From Triplophysa rosa (lineage: Eukaryota; Chordata; Actinopteri; Cypriniformes; Nemacheilidae): a stretch of 64,000 nucleotides of DNA. The position numbers were made by a program, and so were the translations under genes. Within the stretch, counting starts at the first letter, position 1. Each line of letters opens with the position of its first letter. The stretch spans positions 10,136,276-10,200,275 of the forward strand of contig NC_079894.1 in assembly GCF_024868665.1 (NCBI RefSeq). The letters run 5' to 3'. Below the pieces are notes generated by a model that saw only the letters and a program-made list of their open reading frames with translations, ran no database searches and was not told the origin of the DNA. This document shows, piece after piece, positions 38,943 through 51,144 of the stretch.

Positions 38943-41900
38943 GGTTAACCTGTTAAAAAGCCTTAACATTAAAAAGCTTGTTTCACTTGAGCTGATACAT
39001 GAACAACTCCAGGTTATAAGAAATATTTAACAGAAACCTATAAGCAAAAAACCACCAAGACTTAGTTTGAATGTTTGTGTAGTCTGTAAGTGTTTTATTA
39101 TTAGCTCCGCTGCATCACACTCACTAACGGCCGTTACAGTTCAAACGTCACTCCAACTGCTCAGATATCCACTGATCCTTCTTTCAGATACTTTACAACC
39201 AGTTAAATGCTCAATGTGATGATGTTTTGGTGCTTTATTTAAATGTTTTTTTTTTATATGAAATGTTAGACAAGCAAAACATAACGGTTACTGTACACTG
39301 CGAAGCAACAGCTGACGGAGAAGACGAGGTAAATGATATCTATCTGTCAACTATCTGTCCAATCACAGTGTGACGTTGGGGACGTTATATTAATATTCAT
39401 GACGTTAGAAATTGCTCAGAATCTGTCCAAATAAAGGGCAAGAAACCTCATAAGAAATTAGCATTCAAAATAGTGGTTTTGATATGTGTTTATAGAAAAT
39501 ACATTTTAAATATGAATTCTTAGAAGATCAATCCGTGTAATCATTGTCCATCACTACTGCGCTTTAGTTACTTCACATAGGCTATATAGCGCAAATTGTG
39601 ACACCCAGAATCAAGTTGTACCTGCAGAGCTAGTTTGCAAAATAGAATTATGCTTAAAAAGGAGTGGTGATCTGTTTAAATGCTTTGAAGTAAACAGGAA
39701 CAAAAAAGAGCGCAGCAAAAACATGTGAAATATGAGCCTTTAATTTGTTTGTTGATAAATTGTTGTAAATTGTTGAGATATGGCATTTATTGAGAGACGT
39801 AGGCTAATGTGCGCTCATTCCGTACTATTTATTCGTTACCGTGAAAAACAATAGCAGCTACTTTTTAATAGACATGTAGAAACGGTTTAACATGAATCTA
39901 TCCGAACAATCCCCCTAAGATTATCAGCAGTATAATACAAATATGTATGAAATGTATTCTGAAATGGCTCATTATTGTTTTTTTTGTCAAGCATTCTCTC
40001 TCTCTCTGCACAGTCCAACAACTTCTCATATAGTGACCACCAACACTTACTTATACTTTCACGCATTATACGTTAACGTCAAGACGTACCCTGCAGTCTC
40101 AGCCTAAGGATATCCAGTTACAACAGCAGAAACATAACTAAAAACAAACAAAACAACAAAAAGCATTCCAGCAGTGTTAACACCCATCTAATTCTCAGAA
40201 GACAAGACTAAGTCAGTGACTTAAATAGGAGTGCCTCTTTTCACGGCTCCTCAGAAAGAGCAAAGTCAGCTGCGCCGTAGTACAACCTTCCTATTTTAGT
40301 CTGAGCAGTTGCTCGTGGTACAGTGCGGCAGCTGCAGCGCTATGCGATCTTCCACACATCAGGGAAAATCTCAGGAGTATGAAAAACATAAAATGAACCC
40401 AAGTGAACGCACTTGTTTCATTTAACCATTTAATTATTTAAGAAAACAATACGTATGCTTCTATCTCGTGAGTTCAGTTTTGGGTATTCGTGCTGGCAAA
40501 AGTGATACATGCAAATCTGAGCTCATTTGAAATGTAAATGATTCTGCACTAATCTAGACGCCCACATATCGACTCAAAAATGGTTCTTGTTTGTTTGCGA
40601 CACAGTGTACAGTAATTACAATAGGCTATATCAAAAAGGAGGACACTTTCTCAGTACTAACCTTGTATCTGCCTTTAACAGCCGTACAGATGTTTGGAGA
40701 CAGATGTCAACCCGCACAAATTTGGAAAAAAAATAAAAAATAAAAGGGGGGAAGTATGGGCTTCTAATACATCCGTCCCGTTTTCCCAGTGCCGATGGTG
40801 CACTGGGTAAGAGGCAGCGGTAGCTGGTGTGGATGTTGCGGGAGGGGGTGTAGAGTGTATTTATAATAAGGACTGGAGCTGCAGAGGGGTGGCACCAGCA
40901 CTGTCCGTCAAAGAGGCGCACAAATTCAAGATACAAAGATGAATGGTGCAGGTGCGTGTTATTGCAATAGAATCCCATGCTGTATGAATACTTTCGGTTG
41001 TGGTCTGGAGGATGTAGGCCACTGTGCAGGAAGCAGTCCCATGTGATAACACATTGAGGATAGCCCATCTATTTCCTTCAGCTTTGGCATTGTGTTTGGG
41101 ATCCCTACATGTATTAATTTTCATATTTTAGTTTATAGTTTAGTTTATAACCTATTGTAAGAGAAAATTAATAGGGAAAACTATTACATTAGGCTATAAG
41201 AAAATCGTTTTAATAACTGACTACAGATTATTGATCAAATAAAACTACATGTGTACATGCTTCAAAGCCACCACCTGAAAAATATACAGAGAAAGGTGGA
41301 TTATGAGCCAATGTGTGTGCATTCCCTATAAAAAAAAAAAAAAAAGCCTATACCTATCTATCAATGCAACGATGAACTAACCCTATATTGTATGTTTTGC
41401 CATCTTTTAAATGAATCCACATTTAAATTAAATACCGTATAGTTTGTTTTCATATTTGTTTAACCAATTTTAGCGTTTTGTGAAGTGAAAGTAGTCAGTG
41501 TTGTTACTGAATAATAGTAAGTAACGAATAATTACTTTAAAATAATAACTTTAAAATGGTGAAATAATGTAAACAGTATTGTACACATGTGCAACAAAAA
41601 CTTTGAACAGCAGAGGGAGACATTCCGTCTAAATGAGCAAGCAGGGAAAGCCCTTAACTATTTAAACCTCAAAGGCAGAAATATGGTCTGTTTTGATACA
41701 CGACTAGTCCCATTAAAGACACGCACAAACAAATTACAGTGTGAAGCCCATATGCAGATCGTTAATATAAATGACAGAGATTTTCATATATAATTCTCAG
41801 CTGTATTAAGGCCGTACAAATTGACATCATACACTACAAACAACTGCAATACGCCAAAGGATCAAATTAATAAGTAAATAAATCTATAAATACACTCATA

Positions 41901-42000
41901 GTAACTTTGATTCATCCCCCACGGTATAGTGTATTTTGACTGATACCGACAAAATTAACATTAGTCAACTAGACGAAATACAATCGTGTAATGTATTTTG
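38943..42000. other. hhatl upstream region and gap to the ctdspl promoter
   Basis: hhatl and ctdspl are divergent. The hhatl promoter must lie in the left part; CAGCTG E-boxes occur at about 39310, 40265 and 40331, but no clear core promoter is seen. A minus-strand open frame at 40631-41068 has no recognisable domain and was rejected as a gene. An A-run lies at about 41330-41344. The rest is AT-rich. Confidence 0.5.
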
Positions 42001-42900
42001 ACTTTCATTTGTTTAAATAGCGCAACTTTAGTCTAAACTGTTGAAGTAACCAGTCAACTTGCGCGGACTGTCATTGGATGGACTGCGTGTGGAGCCCCGT
42101 ACGTGCTTTTATTTTTATTATGAGGGAGGGGGTTCCCAGAAAATACCTCCTCCCGCTGCTCCTCAGCTCTATCTCGTGAATATCAAACACCCGCCGTCTC
42201 CATATTGGAAGCAGAGATCAGAAAACACGGGAAAATATGAAGAGGCCGATTTTGACGATCATTTAAGCGCACAGATGTCGTGTTTCTCCTAGATAGCTCC
42301 AAGAGTTTAATCGCAAGCGTTCCGATATTGCGCGAGTGATTTATTCGACACGCATTTGGAGCTTTCATGGTCAGCTCGCTAAAGCTATCCTATTAGCAAC
42401 CCTGCCTTCAACGACGTTACTTATTAGCCGCGCTCGCGAAATTTGTTTTAGTTATGCGCATCCTTACGGGCTAATTGGTCAGATGTGTGTCCGCGACGCT
42501 TATTTTAATGCAACAAAACGCAAAGATTAGTGGTCGGGTGCAGTCCGTTCGCCCACGCTAGCCTGAGCGACAGCAGTCTGCTGGCTGGCTGGCTGGAAAT
42601 CTGCCATTAAGTCGACTAGCTGTTAGCACGGTCTGAAACACGGAGACGGCTAGAACTCGCTGGAAAAAGGAGCTAACATTTTGTTTCCATGGACAACACG
42701 TCCATAATAACGCAGGTAACGAACCCCAAGGAGGAGGAGATACTCTCGTCAAATGCTGAGAAAGGTGAGAGGTGTTTTTGGGGGGTTGAGGTTAATCGGC
42801 GCAGCGCGTTTTGTTAGCCTGAGCTCTGCCCACCATTTTAAACGAGCGGGCTGCGAGACTGCGTCCGCGGATAGGGCAAAAATCGGGAATGTTATCTCTG
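42001..42900 (+). promoter_or_regulatory. CpG-rich ctdspl promoter and 5' UTR
   Basis: CpG frequency rises sharply here against an AT-rich background, with GCCGCGCTCGCGAAA near 42427, GGCGCAGCGCG near 42799 and GCGTCCGCGG near 42860. Coding begins at 42689. This pattern fits a CpG-island promoter of a widely expressed gene; the exact start site cannot be placed. Confidence 0.55.
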
Positions 42901-45900
42901 TTTGACATGACAGAAGTGAGAATGTAGCGTTGTTTGCTATTTTTTATATCCTTTCATATCACCGTGGTTTTTTTTTGTTCATGCACAACGACATTTTAGA
43001 GACTGTGTTTATTAAAGCTCGGTGGTCGTAAAGGCGGAATGTGACGTTGTAACTGGGAGAGACTGAAAGTTTGGTAATGTCACCAGTGATGTGGCCAACA
43101 TAAACCAACATAAACATGTTGCAGTGCTGCAAGAATGTGTAAAAAGTATATTGTATATTTAAAATACACGTTTTATTATTTTTGCTCAGTTGATAGTTTT
43201 ATTAAGCAATGAGGTGAAATAATAGTGGACTTTGATTTGTTGTACATTCAGACAAGTCAGCAGCACGACTAGTTGGTTAGGTGTGCTATTCATGTGGATT
43301 TAATAATTCGGGTGCATTTAAACATTTAGACGTCACATTTTCTGTTGTTTAATAAACGTGAATTGGGTTCTGTTAAAAATGCGCTTTTTGTTCAAAATGT
43401 GAGATTTTTATCTTAAAGTTAAGATAAGTTCGTTTCTGTATGTCTGGTGCAGAGATATTCAGGCAGTTTTGCAGGGCTGAGGATGTCCGGCTCGGTGACG
43501 GCAATAATTCCTATGGGTCACATGCAAAGCTTTACCTTTGATCTCAGGGTGGCTGAGTGGAGCATCTCTTAAACAGCTGTCCTCTTACAACAGCACAGAA
43601 TGAATCTGAACCTTCTAAAACTGTCCTCATGCTGTTAATGGCCTATTAGGTAACACTTAAAATTAATTGAGGCCCACAATTACTGCCTTGATGATCTCAT
43701 TCACTTGACTTGGTTTCCCTTTTAATTTGTTTTTTCTGAGCTGCCTTATATGAAAGCGTGCAGTACGTTAATATTGGGATGGAAGTAATTAAAGTCAGTA
43801 ATAATTACAGGATTTTTAAGACAGGTGAATCTTTTTCTGGCTTCACTTCTAATGATGGTGATATATTTGGTGTGCAGCAGTGATCCATGTTGTCTGGCAT
43901 TTACATTTTATTGAGCTAATATTACAACTACTTCTTTATTGGATTATTTTCTGTTTTTGTTATGCAACTCTACAGATAAATGTGTTTTTTTTGTGTGCAG
44001 GTCTGTGTTGTGAAAAGATTTTCTCATCACTCTTTTTCTCAATGATTACTAAATACAGACCATGCTTTTCCTCTTATATTTCTCAAACTTCTCTCCTCCT
44101 CTTTATGAGAAACGATGCTACCACTCCTTTAAAAACACACAAAAAGACCTTGTATAGCTTAATTACAATCTCCATCATAACTATGTAGACACTAGAAAGT
44201 GCAGTGGATGTATTAACAGCTTTCACTAAATGCATTCACATAGTTGTCAGCACCTCCTTAACAACATAGTAGATAAGTGTGTAAAATGTTACACTCATAT
44301 TATCTTGAATATAAAAATGTCGACATGATAAACTGTAGGGACTACTGTAAGAGCACTAGTCTAGAGGTGGCTAAAGGGGCGGGAGAGGAAAGCCAGACTC
44401 ACATTGGCTGTTTGTTTTTTTAGCTCCTCCTCACTCACGGCACCTCTTCTTCTCTATTTCTCTCTCAAACATTCCACGCTTTTGCTTGCCTGTAGCTTCA
44501 GGAACGAGGGAAAATAGCTCTGTCCCTTAAAATGGAGCTAGAGTCGGCAGCCAATGAGTGCAAGGACTAGGGTTTAGGAGCCTAAAGGGGACGGGGTGGG
44601 GTTTGTAAGCAAGAGGGGTCTAATTTCATCTTTTTTCTACTTGTCACTATTTATAAAGGGCCTTCTCTTGCTGGTGACCTCAGTGTTAACATTTAGACAT
44701 CTGCCGTTGTGCTGGAATGAAGGTGGATTATTATTAGGGTGTGTGGGAGAATGAGAGGGACCACAAGGCTCTTTGATGTTCATTTGCACTTGCAGTGTGC
44801 AATTTATAGACAAAATCCATAGCAAATTATAATCCAGAACTTTGATTAAAGTGATAGTTCACCCCCGGAAATGAGAAATTTCAACATTTACTCACCCTCT
44901 TGTCATTTCAAACCTGTATGACTTTCTCTCTTCCGCAGGACCCAAAAGAAGATATTTAGAAGAATTGTTAACTGGACTTTGCATTGGTTTTGTGTCCGTA
45001 CAATAGAAGTGAATGGGGGCCAGTGCTGCTAGGTTACCAACTTTTTTCAAAATATCTTCTTTTGTGTTCTGCAGTAGAAAGAAAGTTATAAAGATTTGAA
45101 ATAAGAGGGTGATTAAATGATGACAGAATTTTCGTTTCTGGGTGAACTATCCCTTTAAGCGTGTAACACTAAGACTACTAATACAAGAGTTAGAGAACTT
45201 TATGAACCATAGTATCGTAGGTGTCATAAAGTATATCATGTTAAGAAATAATCCATATTAATATTCATTACTGTCCAAAATCTAATATTAGCAAATATTG
45301 AATTAGCCTACAATAAACCATGCAACCTTAGTCAATTTTAATGTTTCAAGCCTGATTTGACATGTTTTCTTCTGTTCTTTCATCAGTTTCGCTGTCTAAC
45401 AGCAGTTTGAAGAAGAAGAGAACTCGAAGCATCTTCAGCTCATTGTTCTGCTGCCTGAGAAGTCCTGATGCCGAGCCCCCCGCCACCCCCAACAACAACA
45501 GCAGCCCTCTGCCCCCACCTGTGGAGGAGAATGGATCTCCACCAAAGGTGAGACGGCCCCAAACATCCTTCCGGATCTAGAGACTTCAATGTCCGGTCGG
45601 AATCGACCTCTATAATAAACACCCGTCATTTCTATTGTGCTTCTGTTAAAAAATCGTCACACCTTCCTTATCGATCTAGACTGTATCACATGTGTCACAA
45701 TTATTGTCCATTTGTCTTGTGGTTCAGCATCTCATTTCTTCTCCTGTATGTTTCCTCTCTGTCTTCATCTCTCATGACCCAGTGTGACCAGGTTGAGGTC
45801 ATCCCTATTCCCAGTGTATGTATGACTCCATTCCGTTCACTGTGTCTGTGCTCTTGCATGCCACACGGAGCATCGCTCCCCCGTGCACTCGACCCGCCTT

Positions 45901-48900
45901 TTGACGTGCCTCTGTGGACAGTGATGCCCTTTGACTGATGCCTCTCGGATGCTTGCATGCACTTCGCATTACACCTATGAGGCGGCTGGAAAGCCTAACG
46001 TCTTTTCATGCAGTTTGGGTCAAGACATTGCTCACTTTGAACTGTTGGGAGCTTATGAAATATGACAGCTACATGTTCTAAACAAGTATGACTAGTTCTG
46101 ATTTGAACAACACGTCCAGCACCGATTGGAATTTAAAGAGGTTTGCCAGACCTTCTCCCTCCGCCGTTTGCCAGACCTTCTCCCTCCGCCATTGGTTGGA
46201 TAAACAGATAGCCCAGCCCTAAACTCACGGCAGTGGTTTTGTCAGTGTTGGAGTTCAGTCGAATGGAGCTGTGTTTTGAAAGTGATCCGAGATCTAGATT
46301 GTTTACGTTTTCAGGGAAACATCCCACATTTTGCTCATAGTTAATAAAAACACACAAATTACATTGAGAAACATTTATAAATAGATAGCGCGTCAGTTGT
46401 GCTGTTCATCTGAATGGAAGGCATTTTGTTTCCATATGGATGTAAATGAATCCCTTAATGATTTCACCATCATCTTCCAAAACATGACATATAGGTCCAG
46501 TGAAATTTAGTGGTGAGGTTGCAAATTGCAAGCAACGGCTCCACCGCTCACCCCTTCCTTTTGCAGCACTACGGTGGCTGACACAGGACTAAGATGTCAT
46601 CATGTTTTCGCTTCTTTGCTGAAGGAGATAACGTATTCGCGATACGCGCTCTGTAGAGCAGTGTGTCCGTTTAGGGCTACTGTAGAAACAGGGGAAGGGG
46701 GAAGTGTATGAAGGGGATCCGCGGTGTATGTAGATAGAAATAGCTCATTCTAAGGTAATAAAAACAGAACGCTTCATTATGGAAGGTCTTTATACACCGT
46801 TTGCATTTCTGTCAATAGATCCTCCAAAAATTGACACATTGGACCTTTAAGAGAAAGTTTTAATGTTCCGTATTCTTCCCCGGTAAATATTTTGCCAAGC
46901 TTGCTGACTTGCTGTAACGCCATAGTGTTGTTTGTATACTGTACAGGAACATACTCCAGCTAATCCGTAAATTTGTCAGCAGTTCGGACCAGGATCTTAA
47001 CTGCACTCCAGTGCTTCCTCCCAAGCTTGATTCATCCCATTAAAAAGACAGAGATTTAGACTAGATAGCCTCCACAGCATACTGCCTCCATCTATAACAA
47101 GATCGCCTCCGCTTCTATTGAGAAAGACCAGGCAGGATTAGGCAACTATATCAAGAGAGAGGGACCCGTTCACCCGCACTTTATATATAACATGATGAGA
47201 TTTCATACAGGCTAGCCATGCTGAAGTCCCCCTCTCTAACCTTACCCATCCTGCATCTCTGAATAATGTGTGAAAAACCTGTAATCCCCACACACAGCTG
47301 TAATCTTTTCCACTTCCTGTTGGAGAATTTTGTGTGGAAGAGCTGGGATGTGTAACTGCATGTGTCGTCTATGCACCACAGGAAACACATTTCCTATGCC
47401 TGAAGCTTTTCTTGAAATTTCCTGAGGAAATGTGTTGATGTTCAGGGACCGTGCCGCTTCTCACCCCCTCTTTGCTTGATAACGGTCTTCTTTTTAACAA
47501 CTCCTGCGCCTCCATTCCCACTCATATGAATAAAACTAGTCTCTGTTGATTACAGTTAACCTGTGTGTTTTGCATCTCCACAGCCTCCAGAGAAGTACCT
47601 CCTGCCTGAGGTTAACATAAATGACTATGGAAAGAAGTGTGTGGTAATAGACTTGGATGAGACTCTGGTGCACAGCTCGTTTAAGGTAATTCATTCATCT
47701 CTCTTGGATAAAGTTCAGATCCTCCATTTAAGTGGATGTTGATTGGCTGGCAAAGTCATTCAGCAACTGCAAAAAACAATATGTTCCTTTGTTGCATTAT
47801 TGTCATAATTGGGACTGCTGTTCTCTTAAATTCAGGTTCAAAATAATTAGAACATTTAGATTCTTTAGTAAGAGTTATCATTTTAGATTAAAAAAACAGT
47901 ATAGTTATTGCTCTTGGTGTGAACAGGCCTTTACAGGGTACAGGGGTGAAATTGTTCAAATTGATTTGAGCTCATGTGTATGTTTCTCAGCCTTTTCTGA
48001 CAATTAAGAAATACAAATCTCAATTCTCCCTTATACTTTATTTTTGTTCCCTCAGAACATGAGGGTTTGTAATAAAAGAACAACAGCGCCCTCTGCTGTT
48101 TCATTTTATGATGGACTTTTATTGCATTTATGCATCTTGAATAAGTAAGGCAAGGCAAGTTTATTTATATAGCACATTTCATACACAATGGTAATTCAAA
48201 GTGCTTTACATAAAAATAATCACAACAATAAATGTTAAAAAACTTAAAAATTATGATTTAAAGTGAATTAAAACATTTTAGAATGAAAAAAGTTTATGGC
48301 TTAGTAAAGTTTATGGCTTCTTGATAACCACTGTTACCTTATCTGTAAGCTGAGTTATTCATTGTGTAATAAAATGTGAGCTTGAGAATCTTAAACAGTC
48401 GTAATTCATCGTTATTGTTCTGTGTCTCACAGCCTATAAGCAATGCTGATTTCATCGTCCCGGTGGAGATAGACGGCACAGTGCATCAGGTACAGGATTA
48501 GTAGAAGCAATGAATAAACAATATTCCTAATCGATTGATAACATCACAGTGATGGAGATGATCAAGTTGAAGTGTCTCACCACGTATTGTTTATATGTGT
48601 GAAAGTGTCAGACTTGATCGATGAATGGTGAAAAACCCAGTGGCTGAGAGGCTGTTACCTTGTTCAAGTAATCCAGGATAGGCTGTCTGTCCTGGTTGGC
48701 CTATTCATGATTACTTGCACTAGGTGGCCGCCGTATGTCTTCAAGGAGCAGATGTCAATCGTGTATGCTTGATTTACATTCCTCACTGTCTTCATATTCA
48801 GATGTACAAACATGAGAGTTAATATGTTAGTGTTTGCAAGAATTATGAATTATTATACGTTTAAGTAAAGGTATAGTTCAAACCAAAAAACAAATAATTA

Positions 48901-51144
48901 TTTTTGTATTATTGTGTTGTATATGACATTCTTTTCTACCCTGGTACACAAAAGCAGAATTTAGAAACTTCCAGTCACCATTCACTTTGATTATGTGCAA
49001 TGAAAGTGAATGGTGACTGATTCTGCCTTTTGTGTTCCCTGGATGAAAAGTTGACTGAATTGTCTAAGTGAACTATACCTGTACCTTTAGTAGTTCTTTG
49101 CATAACATTATCTCCTGTTCATAGGTATATGTGCTCAAAAGACCCCACGTGGACGAGTTCCTGCAGAAAATGGGCGAATTGTTTGAGTGTGTGCTTTTCA
49201 CAGCCAGCCTAGCCAAGGTTTGTCTTTTCCACACTCCATCTTTCACTCATTTATTGTTGACAAAAAAAACAGATTACACCACTGCAGCCACGTCTTTGAC
49301 TAAAGCAGCCCAAATTTTATTTAAGGGGTTCACATCCGCTGACACTGATGCATATGAAAATGCTGTGATGGCCTTTTTATGTGCTACTGGATGATGTAGG
49401 GCCTGTTGGGTTGGGTTGATTTCATACCTGCTCTTCTAATATCTGACCCCCCTCTTTGTCTCTGTGTGGCCTGTGTTTGTTTTAGCCGCTAATGCATGGG
49501 TAAGTGTCTCTATGGCAACTGACTCTTGCGTGCCGTGTATCAGTATCCACGCCCGTAGATGCACACGCTGCTACTCTCACCTTTCAAAGCACACATCGTT
49601 TTAGTTTGGCAGCTTTAATGGTATGCTGTGAAGTTTCATTTGTGGTCATATCTGTAGCTGATGTCCCTGACGTGTTTTGTTCTCTCATACCTGTTGATGA
49701 CACATTGGCTGCCGGGAATGTATGCAGCCTCTGTAGTTTAGATCTTGTGGTACGATCGCTTTCATGTTTGTTTTATGGAGGTCATAATGGCTCATTTGCT
49801 TTAATAGCAAGCTTTCTGACTGAGGAGCACCTACTGTATCCGATTATGGTTTTGTAGGTTTCCTTACAATCCTCTTTGTAGAATAGTGTGTTTTGTTGCC
49901 GTAGCAGCTTGCTTTTCTCTGTATCTGTGTTTTAGCTCTGTATTTGTTTCAGGGAGCCACTGGAGGATTCCAGAGTGGATTAAAACAGTTCAGACAGTGC
50001 ATGACCAGCTTGATCGTCTTTAAAAAATAAGTTGTGAGACTAAATGTCATTTCTCTGTGTGTGTGCTTCAGTATGCCGACCCGGTGGCTGACCTGCTGGA
50101 CCAGTGGGGTGTTTTTCGGGTGCGACTCTTCCGAGAATCCTGCGTTTTCCACAGAGGGAACTACGTTAAAGACCTAAGCCGGCTCGGCAGAGAGCTCAGG
50201 AATGTCATCATTGTGGACAACTCTCCTGCTTCCTACATTTTCCATCCCGAAAATGCTGTGAGTTTTGATTTGTCGGTAAAAACGTTCAAGTTTGGTTAAG
50301 CTCCAGACGGAAGTCTGAGTCACTTTCTAACAGCTACAGAAAACATAAGACCACTCCAAATTTTAGGGGTTCCTGAATTTACTATTTATAAGTATGTTTA
50401 AGTAAATTTATCATTTTTGTTTCATTTTGTGAACTAATGATAACATTTCTCCCAAATTCCAAAAAAGTCATATTCATTATTAATAATATATTTTTTGTGT
50501 TAATTGCTGAAAACTGAAATGTGACAAACCAGTTAAAAGAATAAAAATGCAACGTTTTCAGATCTTGAATACTGCAAGAAAACAAGTTCATATTATTTTT
50601 TTGAACATCTAATGTACTAATGTTGTACTTGTATTTTAGGATCAGTTCAAAAATTAATGGTTGGTTGAAAATGCAGATTTGTTTATTATAGTTTTCATGT
50701 GTCTTGGTATTTCCTCAGTCATGAGGTTTGTTTTAAGTAAACTGATACACTGGACTAGAATAACCGTAATGCACGTAGAAATGCAGATTAAAGCCAAAAC
50801 TAGAGTGGTCTCCAAATTTTTTCTGGAGCTATATTTTTCCTATAATAATATAGCTATAAAAAATGCTTTTTTCGCATTGTAGTGACGTGTCTGAGACTAA
50901 GCAGCCAGCAATAAATCCATTTAAGATGGTTGGTTTTATCACATATCGTCTGGTTAGGACCGTGACGGGTGATATTCATCTGGACTACGATCTAAAAGAC
51001 TTTTACTGTGTTGTGAAGGTTCCGGTGCAGTCGTGGTTTGATGACATGACTGACACGGAGCTCCTGGACCTGCTGCCTTTCTTTGAGGGACTGAGCAAAG
51101 AGGAGGACGTGTATGGAGTTCTGCAGAACCTGAGGGGCAGGTAG
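42689..51144 (+). CDS. ctdspl: Small CTD phosphatase-like protein (SCP3)
   Basis: Nuclear HAD-superfamily Ser/Thr phosphatase acting on RNA polymerase II CTD Ser5, RB1 and SMAD linkers. Exons: 42689-42764, 45387-45547, 47584-47685, 48433-48489, 49125-49217, 50072-50257, 51019-51144; 266 residues, or 277 with the cassette exon at 45783-45815. N-terminus [17 protein letters not shown] matches the mammalian start; then a basic [17 protein letters not shown] stretch (cysteines possibly palmitoylated), a proline-rich linker, and the FCP1 domain with the catalytic [11 protein letters not shown] motif (the DxDxT/V nucleophile and acid Asp), [40 protein letters not shown] and [18 protein letters not shown] (second Asp-Asn motif). 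It ends ...VLQNLRGR. One intron hosts mir-26a. The in-frame ORF extending upstream of the last exon from 50863 is intron read-through. Confidence 0.95.
44345..44640. other. GC-rich segment in ctdspl intron 1
   Basis: Contains GGGGCGGGAGAGG, CTCCTCCTCACTCACGGCAC and AGGGGACGGGGTGGGGTTTG in otherwise AT-rich intron, with AAAATGGAGCTAGAGTCGGC between them. It could be an alternative promoter or an enhancer. Nothing decides between these. Confidence 0.25.
44846..45158. mobile_element. Angel-like MITE, copy 6, in ctdspl intron 1
   Basis: TTAAAGTGATAGTTCACCCC at the left, GGGTGAACTATCCCTTTAA at the right, with inverted inner segments (AAGAAGATATTTAGAAGAAT / TTCAAAATATCTTCTTTTGT). It ends 229 bp before exon 45387-45547. 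Confidence 0.85.
45783..45815 (+). CDS. ctdspl: Alternative 33-nt cassette exon of ctdspl
   Basis: Between an ACCCAG acceptor and a GTATGT donor lie 33 nt that read, in the frame of the flanking phase-0 exons, [11 protein letters not shown]. Mammalian CTDSPL has a long isoform with an 11-residue insert of the same length and the same VIPIPS ending at this junction (recalled from memory). Inclusion gives a 277-residue protein; skipping joins 45547 directly to 47584 in frame. Confidence 0.8.
46141..46190 (+). repeat. Perfect 25-bp tandem duplication
   Basis: The 25-bp unit starting GTTTGCCAGACCTTC occurs twice in direct succession (46141-46165, 46166-46190) with no mismatch. It is in a ctdspl intron, next to a repeat. 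Confidence 0.95.
46492..46850 (-). mobile_element. TTAA-type short DNA element, copy B
   Basis: Inverted relative to copies A and C. It starts TATAGGTCCAGTGAAATTTA, contains TAGAAATAGCTCATTCTAAG GTAATAAAAAC, and ends CACATTGGACCTTTAA. The left TTAA is mutated. Confidence 0.75.
48147..48260 (+). repeat. Interspersed repeat fragment
   Basis: AAGGCAAGTTTATTTATATA GCACATTTCATACACAATGG and the following AATTCAAAGTGCTTTACAT are a motif I recognise as widespread in fish genomes. The element class is not known to me and the ends cannot be set exactly. Confidence 0.55.
48645..48735 (+). ncRNA. mir26a: mir-26a precursor in a ctdspl intron
   Basis: The 5' arm at 48663-48684 (TTCAAGTAATCCAGGATAGG plus CT) equals the conserved vertebrate miR-26a; its seed is TCAAGTA. 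A loop GTCTGTCCTGGTTGG follows, then the 3' arm at 48700-48721, CCTATTCATGATTACTTGCA CT, which pairs with the 5' arm over nearly its whole length. Outside, GCTGTTACCT pairs with AGGTGGC. In mammals mir-26a-1 is also in an intron of CTDSPL, and mir-26 members sit in introns of the other CTDSP genes, so the location supports the call. It is transcribed with the host and, in several systems, represses CTDSP-family mRNAs. The intron is 635 nt long, between exons 48433-48489 and 49125-49217. Confidence 0.97.
48864..49095. mobile_element. Angel-like MITE, copy 7 (diverged)
   Basis: AAAGGTATAGTTCAAACCAA at the left, AGTGAACTATACCTGTACCT TTAG at the right; the middle has inverted CTTCCAGTCACCATTCACTT / AAAGTGAATGGTGACTGATT. 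It ends 30 bp before exon 49125-49217. Confidence 0.6.
50329..50834 (+). mobile_element. Tc1/mariner-like short element, copy 3
   Basis: Left ACAGCTACAGAAAACATAAG ACCACT; right, inverted, ATATAGCTCCAGAAAAAATT TGGAGACCACT. It contains TTTTGTGAACTAATGATAAC and CCCAAATTCC like the other two copies. In the last ctdspl intron. Confidence 0.7.

Noticed and set aside
40631..41124. Overlapping minus-strand open frames of 145 and 87 residues upstream of hhatl
   Set aside because: Composition rich in His, Ser, Cys and Pro, no domain, no splice context; likely chance frames in non-coding sequence.
45690..45958. Plus- and minus-strand ORFs around the ctdspl cassette exon
   Set aside because: Only the 33-nt cassette has splice sites and homology; the long frames are chance.
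49131..49394. 87-residue frame starting in ctdspl exon 49125-49217
   Set aside because: Only the first part is coding; beyond 49217 it reads through the donor into intron.
50863..51018. In-frame upstream extension of the last ctdspl exon
   Set aside because: The frame stays open through the acceptor, but the phosphatase alignment begins exactly at 51019 and the extension has no homology.
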